Made by a program: the position numbers and the translations under genes
Assembly (NCBI GenBank): GCA_937873435.1
Contig: CALMWM010000217.1
Span: 1 to 8,335, forward strand
DNA length: 8,335 bases
Reading direction: 5' to 3'
Origin: an uncultured Gallionellaceae bacterium
Lineage (GTDB): Bacteria > Pseudomonadota > Gammaproteobacteria > Burkholderiales > Sulfuricellaceae
Notes under the pieces: model-generated
Told to the model about the DNA's origin: nothing
Databases searched by the model: none
Seen by the model: only the letters and a program-made list of their open reading frames with translations
Shown: piece after piece, positions 1 to 5,007 of the stretch
How positions within the stretch are numbered: position 1 is the first letter of the stretch
How the letters are laid out: every line of letters begins with the position of its first letter

Positions 1-733
1 GCAGATGAACGGCAAACTGGCGGAACTGATCCGCGCGGCGGGCGGCGAAGCGATCCTGTTTCCCACCCTGGAAATCGCCGGGGTTGCCGATAGTGCGCCG
101 CTTTACGCTATCATTGACCAACTGGAAGGCTTCGACCTGGCGGTGTTCATCAGCCCCAACGCGGTCGAAAAAGGCCTGGCGCTGATCCGCTCGCGACGGG
201 AGTTGCCAGCGGCGCTGAAGGTCGCCGCAGTCGGCCAGGGCAGTGCCAACGCGCTAAGACAGCGCGGCGTCGCCGAGGTGCTGGTGGCCGCGCAGGGCAA
301 CGATAGCGAAGCGCTGTTGGCGTTGCCGGAACTGCAAAAGGTCGGCGGTCGGCGCATCGTGATTTTTCGCGGCGAAGGCGGGCGCGAAACCCTTGCCGAG
401 GAATTGACCCGGCGCGGCGCCGCGGTGACTTACGCGGAGTGTTACCGCCGCCGCAAGCCGGAGAGTGATCCGGCCCCCCTGCAAGCTCTGGGCGAACAGG
501 GAAAAATTGCCGCAGTCACGGTAACCAGCGCCGAGAGCGCGCGCAACCTTCGCGACATGCTCGGCGAGCCGGCTTGGGGCTGGCTGAAACGTACGCCGCT
601 GTTCGCGCTGCATCCGCGCATTGCGGCGGTTGCCGGGGAGCTGGGGTGGGAAAACATCCATGTCACCGGAGCGGGTGACGAAGGCCTGGTTGATGGTTTG
701 ATCGAATGGCGTAACCGAGAGAAACAAGAATGA
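1..733 (+). CDS. hemD: Uroporphyrinogen-III synthase, 5' partial
   Basis: The enzyme closes hydroxymethylbilane into uroporphyrinogen III with inversion of ring D; it is cytosolic and feeds heme, siroheme and cobalamin synthesis. The reading frame is open from the first bases, so the true start lies upstream. The in-frame ATG at position 5 falls inside what is normally the first conserved segment (NGKLAELIRAAGGEAILFP) and is probably not the start. Family-typical segments follow in order: FISPNAVEKGLALI, AVGQGSANALRQRGV, RGEGGRETLAEELTRRGA with AECYRRRKP, and VTVTSAESARNL. These are the alternating halves of the two-domain fold, which has low sequence conservation. About 243 codons are visible against roughly 250-265 residues for the family, so little is missing. 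The stop overlaps the hemX start (ATGA), and hemX-hemY downstream confirms the identity. hemC would be expected just upstream. Confidence 0.93.
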   Translation, partial: QMNGKLAELIRAAGGEAILFPTLEIAGVADSAPLYAIIDQLEGFDLAVFISPNAVEKGLALIRSRRELPAALKVAAVGQGSANALRQRGVAEVLVAAQGNDSEALLALPELQKVGGRRIVIFRGEGGRETLAEELTRRGAAVTYAECYRRRKPESDPAPLQALGEQGKIAAVTVTSAESARNLRDMLGEPAWGWLKRTPLFALHPRIAAVAGELGWENIHVTGAGDEGLVDGLIEWRNREKQE

Positions 734-1812
734 ACAGCGAAACTTCGCCGGAATCCGCGGCAATGCCGCAAACACAGGCCGAGGCGCCAGGCGCCGCTGC
801 GCCTGAAAGCCCCCCAGCCGCCAGCCGGCATCGCATCGACCCCGCGCTTGCCGCAGCCGTGCTGGCGCTGACGCTGGTCGGCTGGCAATGGTTCGACAGC
901 AGCCGGCAGATCCATGCGCTGGAACAGATCGTCGGCGAGCGGCTGGGCGAATTCGATAGCCGCAGCAAGGAAAACGCCATCGTCATCGGCCAGGCGCGCG
1001 AAGATATCAAGCAGGCGCTGGGCAAAGTCGGGCTGCTGGAACAAAAACTGGCTGAATCGCAAAACCAGCAAGTAGCCCTGGAGGCCATGTATCAGGATCT
1101 GTCGCGCAACCGCGACGAGTGGGTGCTGACTGAAATCGAGCAAATCCTCCTGACCGCCAGCCAGCAACTGCAACTGGCGGGCGACGCCAAAGCGGCGCTG
1201 GCCGCCCTGCAAACCGCCGACAGCCGTTTGCAGCGCCACGATAACGCCCAGTTCATTTCCCTGCGCAAGGCCATCAACCAGGACATTCAGCGTCTGCAAG
1301 CGCTGCCGCTGGTGGATGTGGCCGGCTACACGATGAAGCTCGACGGCCTGATCGCGGAGATCGACGACTTGCCGCTGCTGATCGGCGAAGAAACGCCGGC
1401 CGAGCGCGCACCATCCAAGGCGCGTCCGGACGACAACCTGTGGGCGAAGCTAACGCGCGAAATCTGGCAGGACATGAAGCAACTGGTGCGCATCCAGAAC
1501 CTGGAAAATCCCGAGGCGCCGCTGCTGGCTCCCAGCCAGGCTTACTTCCTGCGCGAGAACCTCAAGCTGCGCCTGCTCTCGGCGCGTCTCGCCGTGCTGC
1601 GTCACGACGAGACCGGCTACAAGTCCGACCTGAAGGTGGCGGAAATATGGCTGCGGCGCTACTTCGATCTCAAGGCAAAAAACGTCAAGAGCGCCTTGGT
1701 GGCTATGAAGGTGTTGTCGTCCAGCAGCGTGGCGATCGATTTGCCGGATATTTCGGCCAGCCTCAACGCCGCGAAAAAATTCCGTCTGACGCGCGACAGG
1801 GGTAACCGGTGA
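730..1812 (+). CDS. hemX: HemX, inner-membrane protein of the heme operon
   Basis: This 360-residue protein belongs to the HemX family, often labelled uroporphyrin-III C-methyltransferase although HemX proteins are not shown to have that activity. An Ala/Pro-rich cytosolic N-terminus (residues 1-35) precedes one membrane segment (about 37-55, ALAAAVLALTLVGWQWF). A probable coiled coil follows (about 58-120, rich in E, Q, R and L), then the conserved HemX core with LSRNRDEWVLTEIEQILL, LAGDAKAALAALQTAD and IDDLPLL. This implies a single-pass protein with a large periplasmic part. The ATG overlaps the hemD stop by 4 bp and the stop overlaps the hemY GTG, so translation is probably coupled. Context suggests a role in heme-pathway organisation; the exact function is unknown for the family. 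Confidence 0.92.
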   Translation: MNSETSPESAAMPQTQAEAPGAAAPESPPAASRHRIDPALAAAVLALTLVGWQWFDSSRQIHALEQIVGERLGEFDSRSKENAIVIGQAREDIKQALGKVGLLEQKLAESQNQQVALEAMYQDLSRNRDEWVLTEIEQILLTASQQLQLAGDAKAALAALQTADSRLQRHDNAQFISLRKAINQDIQRLQALPLVDVAGYTMKLDGLIAEIDDLPLLIGEETPAERAPSKARPDDNLWAKLTREIWQDMKQLVRIQNLENPEAPLLAPSQAYFLRENLKLRLLSARLAVLRHDETGYKSDLKVAEIWLRRYFDLKAKNVKSALVAMKVLSSSSVAIDLPDISASLNAAKKFRLTRDRGNR

Positions 1813-2978
1813 GGATCTTGTTCTGGATATTGGCCATTTTCGGCCTGGCCGTGGCGCTCACTCTGGCGGCCAAGCACAACGCCGGCTACGCGCTGCTGGT
1901 GTATCCGCCCTACCGCGCCGAGCTCTCCCTCAACCTGTTGATCACCATGATGCTGGCGATGCTGGCAGCGGGTTACGGGCTGCTGCGCCTGCTTTTCCAT
2001 ACCCTCAACCTGCCTTCCTACGTGCGCACCTTCCGCTTGGAACGCAAGCGCGACCGGGCGCGCGCCGCCATCATGGAAGCGCTGCTGGCCTACCATGAAG
2101 GGCGTTACGGCAAGGCCGAGAAACTTGCCGTCGCCGCCTTCGATCTGCCCGAATTCGCCGCCGTCGGCGCCCTGCTCGCCGCCCGCTCCGCGCACAAGAT
2201 GAAAGATTACGCGCGGCGCGACAGCTACCTGCTGCAAGCCGAGCGCCTTGCTCCCGAGCAGGACGCCGCCCGCTTGATGACCGAAGCCGAATTACTGCTC
2301 TCCCAGCGCCGCCACCAGGAAGCGTTGACCGTATTGAAACGCCTGCACGGCGTGGCGCGCCTGACCGGCGCGGTGCGCCTCGAATTGAGCGCGCAGCAAC
2401 AGGCGAAAAACTGGGGAAAGGTCTTGGAATTGATCGCCAAGCTGGAAAAGAAGGAGGCCATCGAGCCCGTCTACGCCACCCAGCTCAAGATCAACGCGCA
2501 CCAGGAAAATCTCAAGAATCGTTTGCCGGATATCGCCACGCTCAAGGAATACTGGCGCAAGATCCCGGCCGCCGACCGTACCGACAGCAAGATCGCCCTG
2601 GCCGCCGCGCGCCAGTTCCTGGCCTTCGGCGAATGTCCCGCGGCGATGGAGATCGTTACCGACAGCCTGGAAAAACACTGGGACAGCGACCTGGTGCGGC
2701 TCTACGCCGAGTGCCGGGGCGACGTCCTGAAACAGATCGAACGCGCCGAAAACTGGATCAAGCAACATCCCCAGGACGCCGCGCTGCTGCTCACGCTGGG
2801 GCGTTTATGCACCCAGCGCGAGCTGTGGGGCAAGGCGCAGAGTTACCTGGAAGCCAGCCTCAGCATCGAACGGCGCGCCGAAACCCATCTTGCACTGGCG
2901 CAGCTGCTGGAAAAAATCGGGCGCGAGGAAGAGGCACGAGAACAGTACCGGTTGGGATTGAATTTGGCGGTGAATTAA
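1809..2978 (+). CDS. hemY: HemY, membrane-anchored TPR protein of the heme operon
   Basis: This 389-residue protein is of the proteobacterial HemY type, distinct from the HemY protoporphyrinogen oxidase of Gram-positives. Two N-terminal membrane segments are visible (about residues 2-20 and 41-62), separated by a short loop with YPPYRAELSLN and followed by the conserved basic stretch FRLERKRDRARAA. The rest is helical repeat sequence of TPR type, for example AIMEALLAYHEGRYGKAEKL, EALTVLKRLHG and, near the end, LALAQLLEKIGREEEAREQY. The start is GTG at 1809, preceded at a good distance by AGGGG (1798-1802) and overlapping the hemX stop by 4 bp. The family is thought to act in late heme or porphyrin metabolism at the inner membrane, without an established reaction. 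It is the last gene of the operon; an accessory patch begins directly after its TAA. Confidence 0.92.
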   Translation: MRILFWILAIFGLAVALTLAAKHNAGYALLVYPPYRAELSLNLLITMMLAMLAAGYGLLRLLFHTLNLPSYVRTFRLERKRDRARAAIMEALLAYHEGRYGKAEKLAVAAFDLPEFAAVGALLAARSAHKMKDYARRDSYLLQAERLAPEQDAARLMTEAELLLSQRRHQEALTVLKRLHGVARLTGAVRLELSAQQQAKNWGKVLELIAKLEKKEAIEPVYATQLKINAHQENLKNRLPDIATLKEYWRKIPAADRTDSKIALAAARQFLAFGECPAAMEIVTDSLEKHWDSDLVRLYAECRGDVLKQIERAENWIKQHPQDAALLLTLGRLCTQRELWGKAQSYLEASLSIERRAETHLALAQLLEKIGREEEAREQYRLGLNLAVN

Positions 2979-3065
2979 AGTTGTGTGAGCGACCTCCCTG
3001 TCGCGACATTTGGTCAACAAATCAAGGCGGAGTGTTATAAACCTGTTAGGGATTCGAGTCCAACA

Positions 3066-3332
3066 ATGGCAACTTCGATTTACCTGTCAAAGAAGCACAC
3101 TCTCTGGGTGTTCTTGTATTCACTAATATTTCTTGGAGCAGGCATTCCGTACATTTCCTTGCTATGCATAGTGGCAGTTGTTCCATTCACTGGAGGGGCA
3201 TGGATTGCCGGAATGGCCGCCGTATCCCTCTTCAAAACCAACGTTGCCTATTTGCCAGCCGCTTGGTTTGCTGTTTTTCTGCAAGCGTACATAGTCGCAT
3301 TGGTAGTAAATGCATTTAGGAAACGCGCGTAA
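3066..3332 (+). CDS. Small predicted membrane protein, unrecognised
   Basis: An 88-residue hydrophobic protein that I cannot assign to a family. After a short polar N-terminus (MATSIYLSKKHT), residues 11-40 are continuously hydrophobic and could hold one long or two short membrane segments. A Gly/Ala-rich stretch follows (about 41-58), then another hydrophobic segment (about 62-82) and a basic tail FRKRA. The Lys-Lys and Arg-Lys-Arg flanks suggest cytosolic ends. The frame is also open from a GTG at 2985, but those 27 residues are polar and lack hydrophobic continuity, so the ATG at 3066 is preferred; its ribosome site is weak (AGGGA about 15 bases upstream). The gene is clearly more AT-rich than hemY and uses codons rare in its neighbours (ATA, CTA, AGG), which suggests foreign origin. 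Its stop codon directly abuts a REP-like hairpin. It could be a chance ORF, but the membrane pattern argues against that. Confidence 0.55.
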   Translation: MATSIYLSKKHTLWVFLYSLIFLGAGIPYISLLCIVAVVPFTGGAWIAGMAAVSLFKTNVAYLPAAWFAVFLQAYIVALVVNAFRKRA

Positions 3333-3359
3333 GGCGCAATCCCGGAAGGGCTTTGCGCC
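3333..3359. repeat. REP-like hairpin
   Basis: GGCGCAA (3333-3339) pairs perfectly with TTGCGCC (3353-3359), and inside them CCC (3341-3343) pairs with GGG (3348-3350) across the loop GGAA. It starts at the base after the TAA of the small membrane-protein gene. No T-run follows on either strand, so it looks more like a repetitive extragenic palindrome than a Rho-independent terminator, though it could still protect the 3' end of the upstream transcript. Short GC-rich hairpins of this general design are common between genes in betaproteobacteria; whether it recurs in this genome cannot be seen here. Confidence 0.6.
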
Positions 3360-3500
3360 GCATGGTTCTGAGCGCTTAGCGTACAGACACTCCTCGCCGA
3401 CTTCTCCCCGGTTTGCCTGCGCTACTCGGCGAACAGGGGGAAACCCGTCGCAGCCGAACCACCGCAGCTTTGCCGATCATGAAGCGCACGTAAAATATCC
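3360..3500. other. Non-coding GC-rich spacer with an inverted repeat
   Basis: I find no gene in this stretch. It contains a perfect 7-bp inverted repeat, TCGCCGA (3394-3400) and TCGGCGA (3426-3432), with a 25-base loop. The only ORF I see on the reverse strand is about 34 codons, Arg/Ser-rich and without a ribosome site. Together with the adjacent hairpin at 3333-3359 it may form one longer dispersed repeat unit; this is an impression from its texture, not a demonstrated match. Confidence 0.35.
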
Positions 3501-3517
3501 GCCAATGTTTTTTATGA

Positions 3518-3537
3518 TGCTATAGTATGCGCATACT
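3518..3537 (+). promoter_or_regulatory. ccdAB promoter with overlapping palindromic operator
   Basis: An extended -10 element, TGC followed by TATAGT (3518-3526), lies 36 bases before the ccdA ATG. No good -35 hexamer is present at the usual distance, consistent with an extended -10 promoter. The -10 overlaps a perfect 14-bp palindrome, AGTATGCGCATACT (3524-3537). CcdA-type antitoxins bind such palindromes through an N-terminal ribbon-helix-helix domain and repress their own operon together with the toxin, so this is the likely operator. The position is seen in the sequence; the function is inferred. Confidence 0.6.
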
Positions 3538-3562
3538 CAGGCAACACACCAAAGAGGTCGAT

Positions 3563-3802
3563 ATGCCCCGCACTGTTTCCGCCCCCAAGAAAGCCACCAA
3601 CATCACCCTGTCTGCCGATGTATTGGCCGATGCGAAGGCTTTGGGAATCAATGTTTCCCAAGCCTGCGACCAGTTTTTGCGGGATATGGTCAGGCGGGAA
3701 CAGGAGCGGCGCTGGGAGGCCGAGAACGCCGAGTTTATCGCAGCCTACAACGCCGGCGTGGCAAGCGAAGGGCTACCATTGGAAGCGTGGCGGACGTTCT
3801 GA
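3563..3802 (+). CDS. ccdA: CcdA-type antitoxin
   Basis: A 79-residue antitoxin that should neutralise CcdB and autorepress the operon. Residues about 12-45 (NITLSADVLADAKALGINVS onward) fit the ribbon-helix-helix DNA-binding domain. The C-terminal part, ERRWEAENAEFIAAYNAGV followed by G and WRTF, matches the conserved toxin-binding tail of the family, where E. coli F-plasmid CcdA has RWKAENQEG. The start is ATG 3563, with AAAGAGG (3551-3557) 5 bases upstream. An earlier in-frame ATG at 3527 lies inside the operator palindrome and has no ribosome site, so it is rejected. The stop is followed after 1 base by the ccdB ATG, which is typical of coupled translation in these pairs. The module appears intact and sits between hemY and convergent yefM-yoeB. 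Confidence 0.9.
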   Translation: MPRTVSAPKKATNITLSADVLADAKALGINVSQACDQFLRDMVRREQERRWEAENAEFIAAYNAGVASEGLPLEAWRTF

Positions 3803-3803
3803 G

Positions 3804-4121
3804 ATGGCGCGCTTTGAGGTCTTTCGCAACAGCGGCGCTCATGCTGCCGACGTGCCCTTTTTGCTGGATGTGCAAAGCGATCTGTTGCAGGGTTTGGACA
3901 CCCGGGTGGTTGTACCCTTGCGCCGCCGCGACCGATTTCCCTCCAGCCAGATTCCGCAGCGCTTGACCCCGGTTTTCGAGATCGAAGGCATCGCTTGTTT
4001 GCTGGAAACCCCAAAACTCGCTGCGGTGCCGTTGCGGCTGCTTAGGCAGCCGGTGCAGTCGCTGGCCCACGAGCAGGTGGCGATAACCGGTGCGCTGTAT
4101 TTTCTGTTTCAAGGGTTCTGA
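3804..4121 (+). CDS. ccdB: CcdB-type toxin (DNA gyrase inhibitor)
   Basis: A 105-residue toxin of the CcdB family, which poisons DNA gyrase by trapping the GyrA-DNA complex; F-plasmid CcdB has 101 residues, so this copy is full length. Clear family marks are LLDVQSDLLQGLDTRVVVPL (residues 20-39; F CcdB has FVDVQSD and RMVIPL), LTPVFEIEG (54-62), AVPLRLL (74-80), and a C-terminal helix ending ALYFLFQGF. In F CcdB the last three residues Trp99, Gly100 and Ile101 are critical for gyrase poisoning; here they read Gln, Gly, Phe, so the Trp is replaced while the Gly is kept. It may use the gyrase interface differently or be weakened. The ATG follows the ccdA stop by 1 base. The same frame is open upstream to 3618, but that part lies within ccdA in another frame and is not coding. 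Confidence 0.9.
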   Translation: MARFEVFRNSGAHAADVPFLLDVQSDLLQGLDTRVVVPLRRRDRFPSSQIPQRLTPVFEIEGIACLLETPKLAAVPLRLLRQPVQSLAHEQVAITGALYFLFQGF

Positions 4122-4169
4122 ACGGCATTTCTGATACCTACCGTGAACTTCGCACCTTTCGTGCATTCG

Positions 4170-4376
4170 CAAAGGCAAGGCGTCCACGAAAAATTCTTCC
4201 TGCGCCAAGCATTCATGTAGGTTGGGTTAGGCTGCCAGGCCGTAACCCAACAAGCCTAATCTTCCATAGCTAAACACCGGTCTTGAATGTTATGGGTTTG
4301 TTGGGTTACGCGATAATTCCGCTAACCCAACCTACATTCGGGTTGCGTGAAAGCCGGAAGCGGCAAGCATGGCCTG
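4170..4376 (-). pseudogene. Possible relic of a flavin-reductase C-terminus, split by a repeat
   Basis: On the - strand, codons at 4208-4170 read LAQEEFFVDALPL, close to LPQEEFFSDAFTL at the end of the intact reductase at 5008-6030 (28 of 39 bases identical by hand, many differences at third positions). On the other side of the 123-bp repeat, codons at 4376-4338 read QAMLAASGFHATR, resembling the preceding reductase segment PAMVAAARESFTAQR with a 2-residue gap. Order, strand and frame agree, since the insert is exactly 41 codons. A stop codon (4379-4377) lies just before the first piece and the repeat adds another, so no protein is made. The similarity is short and could be chance; I consider homology somewhat more likely than not only because two pieces agree. 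Confidence 0.35.
4215..4337. repeat. REPIN-like element: two inverted hairpins
   Basis: The outer ends form a perfect 16-bp inverted repeat, ATGTAGGTTGGGTTAG (4215-4230) and its complement at 4322-4337. Inside, CGTAACCCAACAA (4241-4253) is perfectly complementary to 4298-4310. The core GTTGGGTTA therefore occurs four times in alternating orientation (4221-4229, 4243-4251, 4300-4308, 4323-4331), so each end can fold as its own hairpin or the whole can fold as one long structure. Two REP hairpins in inverted orientation with a spacer is the REPIN design, usually mobilised by a RAYT transposase in trans. No such gene is present here. It lies between the 3' ends of ccdB and yoeB. Confidence 0.75.
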
Positions 4377-4385
4377 CTACATCCA

Positions 4386-4640
4386 TCAGTAATGGAAGCG
4401 CAGCTGGGCGATCATTAGTGCGTCGTCTTCAACGCGGTACACCATGCGGTGCTCGTCGCTTATCCGGCGTGACCAGAATCCCGAAAGGGCATGTTTCAAC
4501 GGTTCGGGTTTGCCTACTCCGGCGAAGGGGGCGCGTTGTGTTTCCTGTATCAGCTTGTTGATTCGCTCGACCATGCGTTTGTCCTGCTTTTGCCAATACA
4601 GGTAGTCTTCCCATGCCTCGTCGGCGAAGATCAGTTTCAC
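4386..4640 (-). CDS. yoeB: YoeB-type mRNA interferase toxin
   Basis: An 84-residue toxin of the Txe/YoeB family (RelE fold), a ribosome-dependent endoribonuclease that cleaves mRNA in the A site. It has the same length as E. coli YoeB and is very similar throughout, for example KPEPLKH, SGFWSRRI, DEHRMVYRV and a C-terminal FHY. The residues known to matter in E. coli YoeB are all present at the same numbers: Glu46, Arg65, His83, Tyr84, so it should be active. The start is GTG (4640-4638), overlapping the last 4 bases of yefM as GTGA, with GGAAG 8 bases upstream inside yefM. Low toxin initiation through GTG and coupling to the antitoxin fits the usual need for antitoxin excess. Confidence 0.96.
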   Translation of the reverse strand: MKLIFADEAWEDYLYWQKQDKRMVERINKLIQETQRAPFAGVGKPEPLKHALSGFWSRRISDEHRMVYRVEDDALMIAQLRFHY

Positions 4641-4888
4641 TTGCCCAGCTTCCGCTCAACCCCCTTGCCTGCATTCAATTGCGCGGCTGCTGCAAGAAGT
4701 CGTTTGGCGTTGGCGGGCGTGCGCAAGAGGTAGGCGGTTTCCTCCAGCGCGTTGTAGTCTTCGAGCGAGAGCATCACAACGGATTGTTCGCCGTTGCGGG
4801 TAATGATCAGGGCTTCGTGGTCGTTGCAAACACGGTCCATGGCGCTGGCGAGGTTTGCGCGAACCGTGGTGTAGGTAATCGCATCCAT
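4637..4888 (-). CDS. yefM: YefM-type antitoxin (Phd/YefM family)
   Basis: An 83-residue antitoxin, matching E. coli YefM in length and sequence. The N-terminal Phd/YefM dimerisation and DNA-binding domain has MDAITYTTVRANLASAMDRV and HEALIITRNGEQSVVMLSLE; the central LEETAYLLRTPANAKRLL is nearly identical to the E. coli protein; the tail from about residue 65 is the flexible toxin-binding part. The start ATG at 4888 has AAGGAG (4902-4897) 8 bases upstream. It overlaps yoeB by 4 bp. YefM binds its own promoter and YoeB acts as corepressor in E. coli; a matching operator is visible upstream. The module has its own promoter and is transcribed away from the reductase gene end, towards ccdAB. Confidence 0.96.
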   Translation of the reverse strand: MDAITYTTVRANLASAMDRVCNDHEALIITRNGEQSVVMLSLEDYNALEETAYLLRTPANAKRLLAAAAQLNAGKGVERKLGK

Positions 4889-4904
4889 TAGGAGGGCTCC
4901 TTAT

Positions 4905-4944
4905 ATGTACGTGTTAATGTACATGCGTGCTATCCGCTTGTCTA
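4905..4944 (-). promoter_or_regulatory. yefM-yoeB promoter and operator
   Basis: On the - strand, TAGACA (4944-4939; 5 of 6 to the -35 consensus) is separated by 17 bases from TACATT (4921-4916; 4 of 6 to the -10 consensus). The -10 lies inside a perfect inverted repeat, ATGTAC (4905-4910) and GTACAT (4919-4924). This contains TGTACA and a one-mismatch copy TGTACG with centres 12 bp apart, about one helical turn. TGTACA is the core hexamer bound by YefM at its E. coli operator, so the autoregulatory site seems conserved here. Confidence 0.7.
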
Positions 4945-4990
4945 GCGCCTTGGCGCAGGAAACCCAACCATTGACGAACGCTAGACCAAG
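4937..4990. repeat. Imperfect inverted repeat after the reductase gene
   Basis: GTCTAGCG (4940-4947) and CGCTAGAC (4979-4986) are perfect complements; with one bulged base the arms extend to CTTGTCTAGCG and CGCTAGACCAAG (4979-4990). The 31-base loop holds a smaller palindrome, GCGCCTTGGCGC (4945-4956), which competes for one arm. The right arm is 17 bases past the stop of the - strand reductase gene, so transcripts of that gene could form it and it may help separate the gene from yefM. There is no clear T-run for a standard terminator. The left arm overlaps the yefM -35. Confidence 0.4.
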
Positions 4991-5007
4991 CAGCGCAGAA
5001 CTCTATC

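Noticed and set aside
3010..3055. Integron attC-like sequence (GTCAAC, a TCAAGGCGGA-like box, then GTTAGGG) before the AT-rich ORF
   Set aside because: Only fragments of the consensus are met: the core sites have mismatches, the arms do not pair well, and nothing attC-like follows the ORF, where a cassette would carry it.
2985..3065. GTG-started N-terminal extension of the small membrane protein
   Set aside because: The 27 extra residues are polar and irregular, begin 6 bases after the hemY stop without a ribosome site, and the hydrophobic protein begins naturally at ATG 3066.
3333..3359. Rho-independent terminator for the small membrane-protein gene
   Set aside because: The stem is strong but no T-run follows on either strand, so it is called REP-like instead.
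3360..3480. Short reverse-strand ORF rich in Arg and Ser
   Set aside because: About 34 codons, no ribosome site and low-complexity composition; more likely a by-product of GC-rich non-coding DNA.
3527..3562. Earlier ATG giving a 91-residue CcdA
   Set aside because: That ATG lies within the operator palindrome, beside the -10, and has no ribosome site; ATG 3563 has a good one.
4152..4164. Small hairpin GCAC / GTGC after ccdB as a terminator
   Set aside because: A four-base stem with no T-run is too weak to support a terminator.
3735..4208. Long - strand ORF across ccdB
   Set aside because: It is antisense to a clear CcdB and part of ccdA. Only its first dozen codons show similarity to anything, which I treat as a relic.
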